Assembly (NCBI RefSeq): GCF_000685015.1
Contig: NZ_BAYA01000010.1
Span: 1-64,000 of the forward strand
Source of the DNA: Paraburkholderia bannensis NBRC 103871
Lineage (GTDB): Bacteria > Pseudomonadota > Gammaproteobacteria > Burkholderiales > Burkholderiaceae
DNA: 64,000 nt
Direction of reading: 5' to 3'
Part shown: positions 52,342 through 61,794 of the stretch, piece after piece
How the letters are laid out: each line of letters starts with the position of its first letter
How positions within the stretch are numbered: the first letter of the stretch is position 1
Translations under genes and position numbers: made by a program
The notes under the pieces: generated by a model
What the model was told of the DNA's origin: nothing
What the model saw: only the letters and a program-made list of their open reading frames with translations
The model's database searches: none

Positions 52342-53058
52342 CTATGGCAACTTCGCGACCCACAGCGCGAGTTGCGCTTCGCCATCTTTATCGAGCTTGC
52401 CTTTGAGTTGGCCATACCAGTTCGCGACGGACTCGGCCGACTGGCTGCCACGCAGGATCGTCAGGCTCTTTTCGAGGAACATGCCGAACGGCGGCACGCC
52501 GCGCATATAGAGGAACGTGGCATCGGTAATGCTCAACTGCGCATAGACATCGCGCATCCACGTGACATGCGGCAGCGCCTCGGCCAGATAACCGCCCTGA
52601 ACCAGTGCCGACAGGAAATTCGTGCGCGCCGAAACATCGGATTGCTCGCGCGTCTCGTGATTGATCTGCGCGAACTTGATTAACCACGCTTCGCCTCGTT
52701 CGACTTCGCCGCACATCACCGACGTGCTGGCAAGCTGCAATGCGTTATGCGCCGACGGCTCCTGCTCGAACAGCGCGAGCCAGTATTTGAACGCCTCGGG
52801 ATATCGGTCTGACTGCGAGCAGCTCAACGCGCACAACCGGTTCGCATCCGCAAAGCGATCCGTATAAGGCGTGGCAGCCGCGATCGCCTTGTCGTACTGA
52901 CCGGCCTTGAATGCCGCCAATGCGTGCTTGAGTTCAGGCGCGATTTCGTCACCCGCCTCTTGCCGGGACGACGCATTCGTTGCCGATGCTGGCCCGGCTG
53001 CGCCGCTTTTTTCATCCCCGGTGCGCGATTTTCGGAACAGGCGGCTAAGCAGGCTCAT
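52342..53058 (-). CDS. TPR-like helical protein
   Basis: A 238-residue soluble protein. After a basic, low-complexity N-terminus (LLSRLFRKSRTGDEKSG) it has helical repeats of tetratricopeptide type, such as LKHALAAFKAGQYDKAIAAA, YPEAFKYWLALFEQEPSAHN and LSALVQGGYLAEALPHVTWM. These usually mediate protein contacts. No signal peptide is visible. Not recognised beyond the fold; no operon partner. Confidence 0.75.
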   Translation of the reverse strand: MSLLSRLFRKSRTGDEKSGAAGPASATNASSRQEAGDEIAPELKHALAAFKAGQYDKAIAAATPYTDRFADANRLCALSCSQSDRYPEAFKYWLALFEQEPSAHNALQLASTSVMCGEVERGEAWLIKFAQINHETREQSDVSARTNFLSALVQGGYLAEALPHVTWMRDVYAQLSITDATFLYMRGVPPFGMFLEKSLTILRGSQSAESVANWYGQLKGKLDKDGEAQLALWVAKLP

Positions 53059-53294
53059 CGTTGTCCTTGTCGTGTTGTGATGCTTCTGGCGGGCACACTA
53101 TAGCCGAAAGATGCGGCGAGTTTAAATCGCTATCCATCGCGCATTTTCTGGCCTGTTCCAGCGTATTCCCCTTCGACATCGCCTTCCAGTTCGACGACAA
53201 TCGCGGCAGAAATGCGCTGCCCATGCCGTGTCAATTTAGAGCCATAGGCAAGCATTCGCGCGGTTCAAAGAACAACTATCAGGAGTGTCAAGCC

Positions 53295-53912
53295 ATGACG
53301 CTACAACAGGAACTGGACGACTTCTATCGACGCTGTGGTTTTGCGCCTTCAAAAGGCCCTCATCCACGCACTGTGCCGGTATTCACGGGCTGCCTGCTCG
53401 TGCCGATGCCCAATATCGAAACGCGGCATCGCTACCTCAAGTATCACGACATGCATCACATGATCACGGGCTTTAGCGTGGGCCGCATTGGCGAAGGCGA
53501 AGTCAGTGCGTGGGAACTGGGCACGGGTTCCATGCTCGCGTCGCCGCTGCTCGGCATCATGAACCTGATTGCCTTGTCCACCGGATGGGTCTTGCAGCCT
53601 CGCAGAATGTGGCGTGCATTTTCACTGGGGTGCCGCAGCCGCAATCTCTACAGCCCCAGGACGCGCCAAGCCATCGATACCGCGCAATGGGCCAATGTGG
53701 CCGCATTGCGCGCCGATTTCCTGGGCGCCAGGGACGGTCGCGGGCCTGGCTTATTGCGACGCGTGGAGTTCGCGGCTTATATCGCAGTGGCGATGATCAT
53801 TCATGCAATCATCGCCGTGCCCGCCGTCATCTTGCGGATAGGCAGCGAAATGGCGACCGGCAAGCCCTTCATCGAGGCCATCAAACCCACCAAGCCAGAG
53901 CGTATTTTCTAG
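53295..53912 (+). CDS. Coq4-like protein
   Basis: A 205-residue protein with the Coq4 metal motif HDxxH-x11-E: H51, D52 and H55 in KYHDMHHMITGFSVGRIG and E67 in GEGEVSAWELG. Coq4 acts in ubiquinone biosynthesis, where it has been linked to decarboxylation/hydroxylation at ring C1. A hydrophobic stretch near residues 160-180 (FAAYIAVAMIIHAIIAVPAV) suggests membrane contact. ATG at 53295 follows AGGAG. Whether this copy serves ubiquinone or another quinone cannot be told; no ubi genes adjoin. Confidence 0.75.
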   Translation: MTLQQELDDFYRRCGFAPSKGPHPRTVPVFTGCLLVPMPNIETRHRYLKYHDMHHMITGFSVGRIGEGEVSAWELGTGSMLASPLLGIMNLIALSTGWVLQPRRMWRAFSLGCRSRNLYSPRTRQAIDTAQWANVAALRADFLGARDGRGPGLLRRVEFAAYIAVAMIIHAIIAVPAVILRIGSEMATGKPFIEAIKPTKPERIF

Positions 53913-54446
53913 CAGCGTGGCGACACGCACGCACAATTCGCCATTGCCCGCCACCGCAATTTCGTCACGAGCTTATTGCGGAAAGTGAATTTATGCGCCG
54001 ATTTCCTTGCCATACAATGCACTCAACTGTTTTTGTTTCAGACAGTTATCCACGCTTTATAGCCCCGCTCATGTAGCGGGGCTTTTTTCATTGCGCGCAT
54101 TCGTCGCACTTTGCCTTATTTTCAGGCACTTTCCGCCTCGTCATCACGATCCGCGCCGCTGCAATTGCAGATCCGTCCGGCCGCGAACGGCCTCATGTCT
54201 TGCACGACATTCTTAAATCTTCCCGGCATGTAATAGATCCGGTTCGCGCGTGCAATTCAGGCCGCCAAGTCATTGATTCAATAAAATTAATTGCGCACAC
54301 AACATACTGATCGGCAGCGAACCGATTATCAACGGGTGTCACAATTTTGCTACGGATTATTTATTGGGTCTTGCGCAGGGGGCGATGCGCAATATAGCCT
54401 TCGGGCCTTGAATCAAAAGCAGTTCCACAACAAAACGGAGTTACAG
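53913..54446. other. Intergenic region upstream of the porin, 530 bp
   Basis: Contains a strong terminator (54061-54087) and, after 54200, an A+T-rich stretch that should carry the porin promoter and a leader of unknown length. No gene was seen. Confidence 0.6.
54061..54087 (+). terminator. Rho-independent terminator
   Basis: AGCCCCGCT, loop CATGT and AGCGGGGCT form a 9-bp stem followed by six T. It lies about 150 bases after the Coq4-like gene on the same strand. Confidence 0.85.
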
Positions 54447-55598
54447 ATGAAATCACGCGCCCTTACTCTCGCAGCGTTTGCCGCGTTCGGCATCGCTGGT
54501 GCAGCACACGCACAATCGAGCGTCACGCTCTATGGTGTCATCGATACGTCGCTCACCTACGTCAACCACTCGGCCGCGAACAAGAGCCTCTGGGCGCTCG
54601 GCAACAGCAGCAACGGCAACCTGGCCGGCACGCGCTGGGGCGTGAAGGGTTCGGAAGACCTGGGCGGCGGCCTCAAGGCAATCTTCCAGCTCGAAAATGG
54701 TTTCAACCCGTCCACGGGTGGCACGAGCTCGGGCGTGATGTTCGGCCGCCAGGCATTCGTCGGCCTCGCAAGCGACCAGTACGGCACGCTGACGCTGGGC
54801 CGCCAGTATGACCCGCTGGTCGACCTGATCCAGGGCATCACCGCCGACAACTACTTCGGCTCGGTGTTCGCAACGGCTGGCGACGTCGACAACTACGACA
54901 ACAGCTTCCGCGTGAACAGCGCAGTCAAGTACACCTCGCCGGTCTACCGCGGCCTGCAGACCGAAGTCATGTACTCGTTCGGCGGCGTCGCTGGCTCGAC
55001 GGGCGCGAAGCAGTCGTACTCGGCAGCACTCGCCTACAACAACGGCCCGCTGGCTGTTGCCGCTGGCTACTACTACGCCGCCAACAGCGCTGGCGACCGC
55101 GACGGCTGGTCGAGCACCTCGGACGGCACGTTCGACGGCCCGATCAACAACGGCTACGCAACGGCTCACTCGCTGCAGATCGCACGCGTGGCAGCACAGT
55201 ACACGGCTGGCTCGTTCATCTTCGGCCTTGGCTACAGCAACGCACAATACGCGGCTGACGCAAACTCGGCATTCGACAACAAGCAGAAGTACAACACCGG
55301 ACAAGGCTTCCTGGCATACCAGGCAACCCCGGCACTGCTGGTCGGCGCTGGCTACAGCTACACGCACGCAAGCGGCGATACGTCGGCGAACTACCACCAG
55401 TTCTCGCTGGGCGGCGACTACAACCTGTCCAAGCGCACCGATGTCTACGTGACGGCGGCTTACCAGCACGCAAGCGGCACGACGCGTGACGCGGACACGG
55501 GTGCAGTGACCTCGGCGCAAGCGTCGATCGGCTCGTATGGCTACGCCGGCACGGGCTCGCAGACCCTCGTGAACCTGGGCCTGCGTCACCGCTTCTAA
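54447..55598 (+). CDS. Outer-membrane porin, OmpC/Omp32 type of Burkholderiales
   Basis: A 383-residue porin. The signal peptide covers 1-22 (ending AGAAHA) and the mature start QSSVTLYGVIDTSLTYV is the hallmark of the family. Later segments are GSEDLGGGLKAIFQLENGFN and the constriction-loop neighbourhood GRQYDPLVDL, ending in the C-terminal NLGLRHRF with terminal Phe for barrel insertion. Sixteen strands are expected and trimers form general diffusion channels. Strong terminator 45 bases downstream; ATG 54447 with a GGAG site. Highly biased codon use (many TAC, GGC, AAC) suggests high expression. Confidence 0.96.
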   Translation: MKSRALTLAAFAAFGIAGAAHAQSSVTLYGVIDTSLTYVNHSAANKSLWALGNSSNGNLAGTRWGVKGSEDLGGGLKAIFQLENGFNPSTGGTSSGVMFGRQAFVGLASDQYGTLTLGRQYDPLVDLIQGITADNYFGSVFATAGDVDNYDNSFRVNSAVKYTSPVYRGLQTEVMYSFGGVAGSTGAKQSYSAALAYNNGPLAVAAGYYYAANSAGDRDGWSSTSDGTFDGPINNGYATAHSLQIARVAAQYTAGSFIFGLGYSNAQYAADANSAFDNKQKYNTGQGFLAYQATPALLVGAGYSYTHASGDTSANYHQFSLGGDYNLSKRTDVYVTAAYQHASGTTRDADTGAVTSAQASIGSYGYAGTGSQTLVNLGLRHRF

Positions 55599-55643
55599 GC
55601 ACCGCCTCGAACGTGCGGCCGGTGCAATCCGGCTGCAACGTGC

Positions 55644-55681
55644 AAAAACGCCCGCAACGCTTTCGTGTTGCGGGCGTTTTT
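55644..55681 (+). terminator. Rho-independent terminator of the porin gene
   Basis: AAAAACGCCCGCAAC at 55644-55658 pairs with GTTGCGGGCGTTTTT at 55667-55681: a 15-bp stem with an eight-base loop and a T tail. Confidence 0.92.
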
Positions 55682-55866
55682 ACATCCTCCGTCAGGGTCT
55701 TTTCGTGACGCGTGCGACTGCGTGAAATGAATTGCGTCCCTATTTCGTGGCGCGCACAACGAATTTATTCGGCGAATTCTTTCGGCGACTTTTTTCATCG
55801 TTTGCGGCATGCGTGGCACAACACATGCGCTATAGAGCGCACCCTTTGCCACTTCATGGGAGAACG

Positions 55867-56280
55867 ATGATGAAGACGATCAAGCATGTTGCCGCCGTCG
55901 CAGCGCTCCTTGCCGTTCCGCTCACGGCTCTAGCGCAGGCCCAGACGCCGATCGTGGAGCCCGGTCTCGCGGGCAACGATGCTTTGACGCGCGCACAGGT
56001 CAAGCAGGATCAGACGCGTCTGGAGCACTCCGGCTACGACACGTCGGTGGGCGATCAGGCCTCGTATCCGCGTCAGGTTCAAGCCGCCGAGGCACGTGTG
56101 GGCCGTGAACAGGTGCGCGAAGTTTCAAGCGGCGAATACACGCCACAAGCGGCGCCGCAAGCAGGCAGCGGCTACGGCGGCGTGATGCAGGGTTCTAACG
56201 CATCGGGCGGGCCCGCTCGACCGGCGCAACCCGCGCATACTGGCGCGCCGGGCATGAAGCCGATCTATTTCGGCAATTAA
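55867..56280 (+). CDS. DUF4148-domain exported protein
   Basis: A 137-residue protein with a signal peptide (residues 1-24, ending TALAQA) and the DUF4148 element LTRAQVKQDQTRLEHSGYDT followed by DQASYPRQVQAAEARV. The C-terminal 45 residues are Gly/Ala/Pro-rich and likely disordered. The family is nearly confined to Burkholderiales and is periplasmic; its role is unknown. ATGATG start at 55867 with GGGAG upstream. Confidence 0.88.
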   Translation: MMKTIKHVAAVAALLAVPLTALAQAQTPIVEPGLAGNDALTRAQVKQDQTRLEHSGYDTSVGDQASYPRQVQAAEARVGREQVREVSSGEYTPQAAPQAGSGYGGVMQGSNASGGPARPAQPAHTGAPGMKPIYFGN

Positions 56281-56379
56281 GTGCGCTCGACGTGTAAGCA
56301 TTTACGCCTGTGCGGGACGCGTTCAGGCACGCGTTAAAGCGCAACGCGCGGCGTCGATTCATTCGCATGCCGCGCCTTT

Positions 56380-57627
56380 TTATCGAGGGTGCCAACCTTG
56401 AATCGCGCCCCAGACACCCGCGGCGCAAACAATCGCGCCTACGACGATCACCAGCCACAAATAGAGCCCACGCGGACGAAGCGGCTTCGGCAACACGGTC
56501 ACGCTGAGCACGACGAGCATCACCACGACGAACGGCAGCATCAACGCGTTCACGACCTGCGCCGCCACGTTCAAGGAAACGAGATCCGGCGAGACCCACA
56601 CGAAACAGGCGCTTCCCGCGACGGATAGCGCATAGGCCGCGTAAAACCACGGCGCACGCGCAGGCCCCGCTTCCAGCGTAGCCTTGTAGCCGAACACCTC
56701 CCCCAGGCCCCACGCCAGCGCAAGCGAACTCACGATGGCCGCCACCAGCGCCGCGCCGAGCACCCCCGCGCCAAACAGCAGCCGACCCGCGAAAGGGCCC
56801 AGCTCGACGACCAGCGCATTGCCGATTTCGCCGATGCTGCCCAGCGAATGCGACTGTCCATGCGCCGATAACGTCGCTGCAGCCGCGACCAGCACCGCGC
56901 CAGTCAGGCATTGCGTGAGCACGGCGCCCACCGCCGTTTCGACCCGCGCCGATGCCAGGTTCCTCGCGCCAGGCGTATCGGCGACTGCCGCCTGCTGATA
57001 GAAAACCATCCACGGGTTGAACGTTGCGCCAATCAGCGCAGCAGCCAGATAAGCAAACTCGCGGCTGCCGAACGGCAAATGCGTCATGGCCTCGGTCACG
57101 CCGTGCAATTGCGAACGGGCGCTCCACGCAACGGCAAAAAACGCGAGATCGAAGACACCGATGGCGATGGCAATCCGGTCGACGCGCCTGTGCGAACCCG
57201 TCAGAACAATGCCGCACAGCACCGCGACGGCAAGCGGCAGCGAGACCGCGCGCGAGACGCCAAACATTTCCCCGACACCGGCCACGCCGGTCAATTCGGT
57301 CACGAGCGAGCCGAGCACGGCCACGATCAGCCCCGCTGCCGCGAGGCCCGCACAGACCGGCCCGAGACGTGCACGCACCAGTTCACCAAAACCACGGCCC
57401 GTGAACAGGCCCAGCCGCACGGTCAGTTCCTGCACCATGTAGAGCAGCGGCACGAGCGCCAGCAGCACGGGCAGCAGACGCAGCCCCGTTTGAGCGCCTG
57501 CCTGCGCGGCGGTCACCACGTTGCCGGCATCGCAGTCCGCCAGCATCACGAGCAGTCCTGGCCCCCAGGAGGCGAGCCGGGAGAAGCCAGGAAGCCATAT
57601 CGCATTGCGGAGGGAGAAGCGCGCCAT
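56380..57627 (-). CDS. NRAMP-fold divalent cation transporter, non-canonical subgroup
   Basis: A 415-residue membrane protein with eleven helices of the NRAMP (SLC11) fold. Helix 1 has DAGN (residues 33-36) in place of the standard DPGN. Helix 6 reads GATFNPWM (200-207) where metal carriers have GATVMPHN, so the metal-binding Met is Asn204 and the His is Trp206. NRAMP-related magnesium carriers also lack that methionine. The substrate may be magnesium or another hard ion rather than Mn/Fe. ATG at 57627 follows GGAGGGAG. It is divergent from an MFS gene. Confidence 0.88.
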   Translation of the reverse strand: MARFSLRNAIWLPGFSRLASWGPGLLVMLADCDAGNVVTAAQAGAQTGLRLLPVLLALVPLLYMVQELTVRLGLFTGRGFGELVRARLGPVCAGLAAAGLIVAVLGSLVTELTGVAGVGEMFGVSRAVSLPLAVAVLCGIVLTGSHRRVDRIAIAIGVFDLAFFAVAWSARSQLHGVTEAMTHLPFGSREFAYLAAALIGATFNPWMVFYQQAAVADTPGARNLASARVETAVGAVLTQCLTGAVLVAAAATLSAHGQSHSLGSIGEIGNALVVELGPFAGRLLFGAGVLGAALVAAIVSSLALAWGLGEVFGYKATLEAGPARAPWFYAAYALSVAGSACFVWVSPDLVSLNVAAQVVNALMLPFVVVMLVVLSVTVLPKPLRPRGLYLWLVIVVGAIVCAAGVWGAIQGWHPR

Positions 57628-57822
57628 GCTGTTTGAAAGGATCGGAGGGGTGGCGTACCTGAGGCACGCGTCGCGCGATTGTAGCGTGAGCTTAGCGGCA
57701 CGCCGCCGCAGCGGGTTCGCGAATTGCTCCTGCGGATTGCGCAAGACTGGTTGCCGTAGCGCCCGCGTATTTTCCCGACGACGCGGCATACCGGCAACGC
57801 CCTCCAATCAACCGATAACGCC

Positions 57823-59040
57823 ATGCAAGCCACACTCGCGCTAGAGGCATTGAGCTTCTTCATGGCTGACGTGCAGGCAGGCATTGGCCCGTTTATCGGC
57901 GTGTTTCTGCTCGGACGCGGCTGGCGCGCCGACGAGATCGGCTCGGTCATGACGCTTGCCGGGCTCGCGGCGATGATCGCCACGCCGCTAGCCGGCGCGC
58001 TCGTGGACTCGACACGCTCCAAACGCACGCTGATCGTGGCGGCCACGCTTGTCGCGACACTGGCAACGCTGGCCCTCGTGTACGCGCGCAGTTACGCGGC
58101 CATCGCAAGTTCCCAGATCGTGGCGGCCGTGAGCGCATCGGTGCTGCTGCCCGCGCTTGCGGGCGTCACGCTCGGCATGGTGCGCTCGGGCGGATTCGAC
58201 GTGCAGTTCGGGCGCAACCAGGTGGCCAATCACGCGGGCAACGTCGCGGGCGCTGCGCTCGCCGGATGGTTCGGCTGGCGCTATGGGTTCAACGCCGTCT
58301 TTGTGCTCGTGGCGCTCTTTGCCGTGTTTGCAATCGTGAGCGTGCTGCTCATACCTGCACAGGCAATCGACTATGCCAGCGCGCGCGGCATGGACAGCGA
58401 TCGAAACGAGCGCCGCGAAACGTCGCTGCGCTCGCTCGCGAGGAACCGCCCGCTCGTCGTTCTCGGCGCTGCGCTGGCGCTCTTTCATCTCGGCAATGCC
58501 GCCATGCTGCCGCTTTATGGCATGGGCGTCGTGGCGGCGCATCGCGGCAACGCAAGCGCCTTTACCGCGCAGACCATCGTGATCGCGCAGTGCGTGATGA
58601 TTGGCGCGGCGTGGCTGACGCCACGGCTTGTCCGCACGCAGGGTTACTGGGGAGTGCTGATGGTTTCATGGTGTTCGTTGCCAGTACGCGGCGCTCTGGC
58701 AGCGCTCTTCATGGACGGCGCCGGGGTCTGGCCGGTGCAGATCCTGGACGGCATCGGCGCGGGGCTGCAGAGCGTCGCCGTGCCGGCGCTCGTCGTGCGG
58801 CTCATGGAAGGCACAGGGCGCGTGAATGTTTCGCAAGGCGCTGTCGCCACCGCCCAGGGCGTCGGGGCCGCGCTCAGTCCCTTGCTGGGAGGCACGCTCG
58901 CGCAGCAGTTCGGCTACGCGGGCGCCTTTCTCGCGCTGGGGGCGGTCTCCGTTGGCTCACTGGCGCTATGGCTCTGTTTCGCCAATACGCTGCGGCCTGC
59001 GTGCGCGGCGTCTTCCGAGTCTTCCGCATCTTCCGTGTGA
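57823..59040 (+). CDS. MFS transporter
   Basis: A 405-residue twelve-helix carrier. It begins MQATLALEALSFFMADVQAG and has a motif A-like loop after helix 2 (PLAGALVDSTRSKRTLIVAA). The FGRNQVANHAGNVAGAALAG stretch in helix 4-5 is shared by an MFS subgroup found in Burkholderia, with no known substrate. The last residues are Ser-rich (SSESSASSV), encoded by 9-bp repeats. It is divergent from the NRAMP-like gene and convergent with the P450 gene. Confidence 0.9.
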   Translation: MQATLALEALSFFMADVQAGIGPFIGVFLLGRGWRADEIGSVMTLAGLAAMIATPLAGALVDSTRSKRTLIVAATLVATLATLALVYARSYAAIASSQIVAAVSASVLLPALAGVTLGMVRSGGFDVQFGRNQVANHAGNVAGAALAGWFGWRYGFNAVFVLVALFAVFAIVSVLLIPAQAIDYASARGMDSDRNERRETSLRSLARNRPLVVLGAALALFHLGNAAMLPLYGMGVVAAHRGNASAFTAQTIVIAQCVMIGAAWLTPRLVRTQGYWGVLMVSWCSLPVRGALAALFMDGAGVWPVQILDGIGAGLQSVAVPALVVRLMEGTGRVNVSQGAVATAQGVGAALSPLLGGTLAQQFGYAGAFLALGAVSVGSLALWLCFANTLRPACAASSESSASSV

Positions 59041-59071
59041 ATTGCCCTGAGCGCGTCAGCCTCGCCACCGA

Positions 59072-60502
59072 TCAAGCCTGCACAAGCGGCGCGCATCGAT
59101 CTGCAATCGCAAGGTGCAACGGCTGATCGGGCCGCAGCGTCACGGCAAGCACCGGACGCGGCGGCGCTGCGTTCTCCGGCACGGACAACGTGAAGCGCTG
59201 CAACAGCATGGCGGCGATAACCGTCATCTCGGTCATCGCCAGATTTTGTCCCAGGCACACGCGCGGCCCCGCGCCAAAAGGGGTGTACGCGCCGCGTGGC
59301 AATTCTGGCGCGTCAGGCGCGAAACGCTCGGGCCGGAACACGTCGGGTTCAGGAAACCATCGCGCGTCGCGGTGCATCAGATGCACGGGGATCATGAACA
59401 GCGTGCGCGCCGGAAAATGCCATTCGCCCAGTCGAATGGCGCGCGTAGCGCGCCGGCTAAAGAGCACCGGCGCGACGGGATAGAGCCTCAGCGTCTCCTT
59501 GATCGTCTGCACCAGATAGCCGAGTTCCGGCAACGTGTCGACCGTCGGTGCGCGGCCTTGCAGCACACGCTGCACTTCCTCTCCCGCGACGCGTTGCGCC
59601 TGCGGATTCGAAGCCATGCACCAGGCCCACCACACCAGCGTCGCCGCCGTGGTTTCGTGTCCCGCCAGGAAAATCGTCATGCACTCGTCGCGCACGCCCT
59701 GGAGCGACAAGGCCGATCCATCATCGCGAGATTGCAGCAGGTGCGTCAGCAGATCGTCAGGCCACGCCTCGCGATTGAGATTCAAGCGGCTTTGCAAATG
59801 CCGCTCGATCAGTTCCTTCAGAGTCCTTAGCGCTTGCCGTTTCCTGCGTTTCCAGGGCATCCAGTCAGGCAGGCTGGCCGGCCAGTAGAACTCCGCATTG
59901 GCCGCGCTGCTGATCACGCGGATCGCTTCCTCGGCAAGGCGCACGTCCTCGCCGATATGGCTTGAAAACACCATTTGCAGAATCACGTCCATGGTCAGCA
60001 TCGTGAGTGCGCTCTCGATGGGCCACTTCGCATCGGCTTGAGGCCAACGCGCAAACGCCTGCGTGGCTGCCGTGACGATCGCTGGTGTAAAGCCTTGCAC
60101 GGCTTTCGACGAGAAACCCGGAACCAGCGCATGACGGCGAGTGCGCCAGGCGTCCCCTTCGGTCGTCAGAACGCTTTGACCATGCACCTGCGAAAATACG
60201 CTGACGGCGCGCTCCCAGCGGATCAATCCATCATGATGGGAAACAAGTAGCTCGCGCACCCGTTGCGGATCGGCGACGACGACATCATGCTCGGGCCAGA
60301 TACGCAGATGCACGATGTCGCCATACGCCTTTTGCCAGGCCGCCAATGTACCGGGCAAATCGCGCGACATCGCGCCAAGCAGGCGCCATCCCGTGATGCC
60401 AGCAGGCGGCCCGGGCGGCCACGTACCGGCCGCCGCAGCCGGTGCAACCTGCGGCGGCGCATTGCGATGAAACGGACATTGATGCTCGGAAGGCCTGGTC
60501 AT
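59072..60502 (-). CDS. Cytochrome P450 monooxygenase
   Basis: A 476-residue P450. The oxygen-binding helix has AGHETTAAT (280-288), the K-helix ETLR is at 336-339 and the heme loop FGAGPRVCLGQN carries Cys416. It lacks a membrane anchor, and no ferredoxin or reductase gene adjoins. Length and the WPPGPPAGITGWRLLG start place it near bacterial CYP4/CYP102-like fatty-acid or terpene hydroxylases, but the substrate is not visible. An AraC regulator diverges from it 110 bases away and is its probable activator. Confidence 0.94.
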   Translation of the reverse strand: MTRPSEHQCPFHRNAPPQVAPAAAAGTWPPGPPAGITGWRLLGAMSRDLPGTLAAWQKAYGDIVHLRIWPEHDVVVADPQRVRELLVSHHDGLIRWERAVSVFSQVHGQSVLTTEGDAWRTRRHALVPGFSSKAVQGFTPAIVTAATQAFARWPQADAKWPIESALTMLTMDVILQMVFSSHIGEDVRLAEEAIRVISSAANAEFYWPASLPDWMPWKRRKRQALRTLKELIERHLQSRLNLNREAWPDDLLTHLLQSRDDGSALSLQGVRDECMTIFLAGHETTAATLVWWAWCMASNPQAQRVAGEEVQRVLQGRAPTVDTLPELGYLVQTIKETLRLYPVAPVLFSRRATRAIRLGEWHFPARTLFMIPVHLMHRDARWFPEPDVFRPERFAPDAPELPRGAYTPFGAGPRVCLGQNLAMTEMTVIAAMLLQRFTLSVPENAAPPRPVLAVTLRPDQPLHLAIADRCAPLVQA

Positions 60503-60612
60503 GGTGTCGACGGGGTGGTTATCCTGATCGCGATTCTGTACCCGACGCGCCGCGTTTTCTTGAACGCAAACGACATCGACAGCCTCAGCCGCCCTGTCTA
60601 TACTGCGCGCTC

Positions 60613-61545
60613 ATGAACCTGGAACCGCGCCTTTCGCCCTGCCCCGATCCGCTGATGCGTGCGCCGCTGGCATCGCTCGGCCACCGGCGTCCGTACGCGC
60701 GGCTCCATCTCGCGCCACCGGGTCTGCAAGGCGCCGTTGTCGCCGTGCTTTGCCGCGACACCCGCGGCTTCGCCTTAAGCGACGCGCAACGCCTGACGCA
60801 TTTTCCCGCCTCGCCGATGGTGAGCCTCACGTGGTTTCAGGACGTCGATGCGGGACGCATCGAGCAGACCGACGAGGGCCCCGAATGGCGGCCATTCAAT
60901 TCTGCAGTCCTGATATCCGGCACGCATTCCCATCCCACCACATGCTGGGCGCCAACCAGCGGCCGCGCCGGGATGGTGTGCTTCGATGCACACGCAGCAC
61001 AGGCGCTGTTCCAGATCGACCTGGGCGCCATCCAGGATGTGATCGTCGATGCGCGCGAGCTGCTCGACAGCACGTGGCATGCGCTATTCGATGCGCTGGC
61101 CGCCTCGGACAGCGACGCGTCAGCGCTAGCCGCGCTACAGCAACATCTCACGCCGCGCTGGCGTGCGCTGAGCGGCGCCAGCACGATACTGCCGTCGCTG
61201 CGCGAAGCGGGCCGCTATTGGGTCAAGCGGCTCGCGTGGCAGGCTCACGAATGGGGGCGCTCGCATAGTCCGCGTCACGTCGAGCGGCGTATCAAGGCTT
61301 ATAGCGGGCGCTCGATGCGCGAATGGCAAGCGCTCGTCAAGACCGAGAGCCTGTTTTTCAACGCACGCGCGCAATACGAAGCCGGCGAAGCGCTGGACTG
61401 GGCCGCGATTGCACACGACGAGGGCTTTGCAGACCAGGCGCATCTGAGCCGCGCCGTCAAGCGCCGCACGGGGTTTTCTCCCAACGAGTTCGCGCGGCGC
61501 TTCGCCGAAGACGAATCGTTCTGGGTCTATCGATTGTGGGTCTAG
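60613..61545 (+). CDS. AraC-family transcriptional regulator
   Basis: A 310-residue regulator. Residues 1-190 are an effector-binding domain with no close match (HSHPTTCWAPTSGRAGMVCF). The C-terminal 100 residues have the double HTH: SPRHVERRIKAYSGRSMREW and IAHDEGFADQAHLSRAVKRR with TGFSPNEF. The start at 60613 is the first ATG before a normal N-terminus. It is divergent from the P450 gene, so it most likely controls that gene in response to the P450 substrate. Confidence 0.9.
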   Translation: MNLEPRLSPCPDPLMRAPLASLGHRRPYARLHLAPPGLQGAVVAVLCRDTRGFALSDAQRLTHFPASPMVSLTWFQDVDAGRIEQTDEGPEWRPFNSAVLISGTHSHPTTCWAPTSGRAGMVCFDAHAAQALFQIDLGAIQDVIVDARELLDSTWHALFDALAASDSDASALAALQQHLTPRWRALSGASTILPSLREAGRYWVKRLAWQAHEWGRSHSPRHVERRIKAYSGRSMREWQALVKTESLFFNARAQYEAGEALDWAAIAHDEGFADQAHLSRAVKRRTGFSPNEFARRFAEDESFWVYRLWV

Positions 61546-61572
61546 CCAGCGGGCGATGCAGGCCGGGCAGAC

Positions 61573-61794
61573 TTACCGCTTCTGAAGAATGAAATTTGCC
61601 GCTGCGTAGCGCGCATTGCAGTTCCAGATTTCCTGGCCATCGCGGTAGAACGTCGCCCAGCCGTCCTTCACCGTGACGTCGGCTTTGGGGAACACCTCGC
61701 CGTGCCCATGCGCGGCTGCGGAGAGCGGGTTGTTCTCGCGGCAGGTTGCCAGGTACTCGCCGTTCTCCGGCACGTCGATCTTTGCCTCGTCCAT
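61573..61794 (-). CDS. Small hypothetical protein, 73 residues
   Basis: Not recognised. A compact soluble protein with two cysteines (ATCRENN, WNCNARYAAAN) and a KDGWATFYRDGQEIWNCNAR strand pair. It has no signal peptide. ATG at 61794 has only a weak upstream purine run. Composition and codon use look coding, and it is convergent with the AraC gene. Confidence 0.55.
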   Translation of the reverse strand: MDEAKIDVPENGEYLATCRENNPLSAAAHGHGEVFPKADVTVKDGWATFYRDGQEIWNCNARYAAANFILQKR

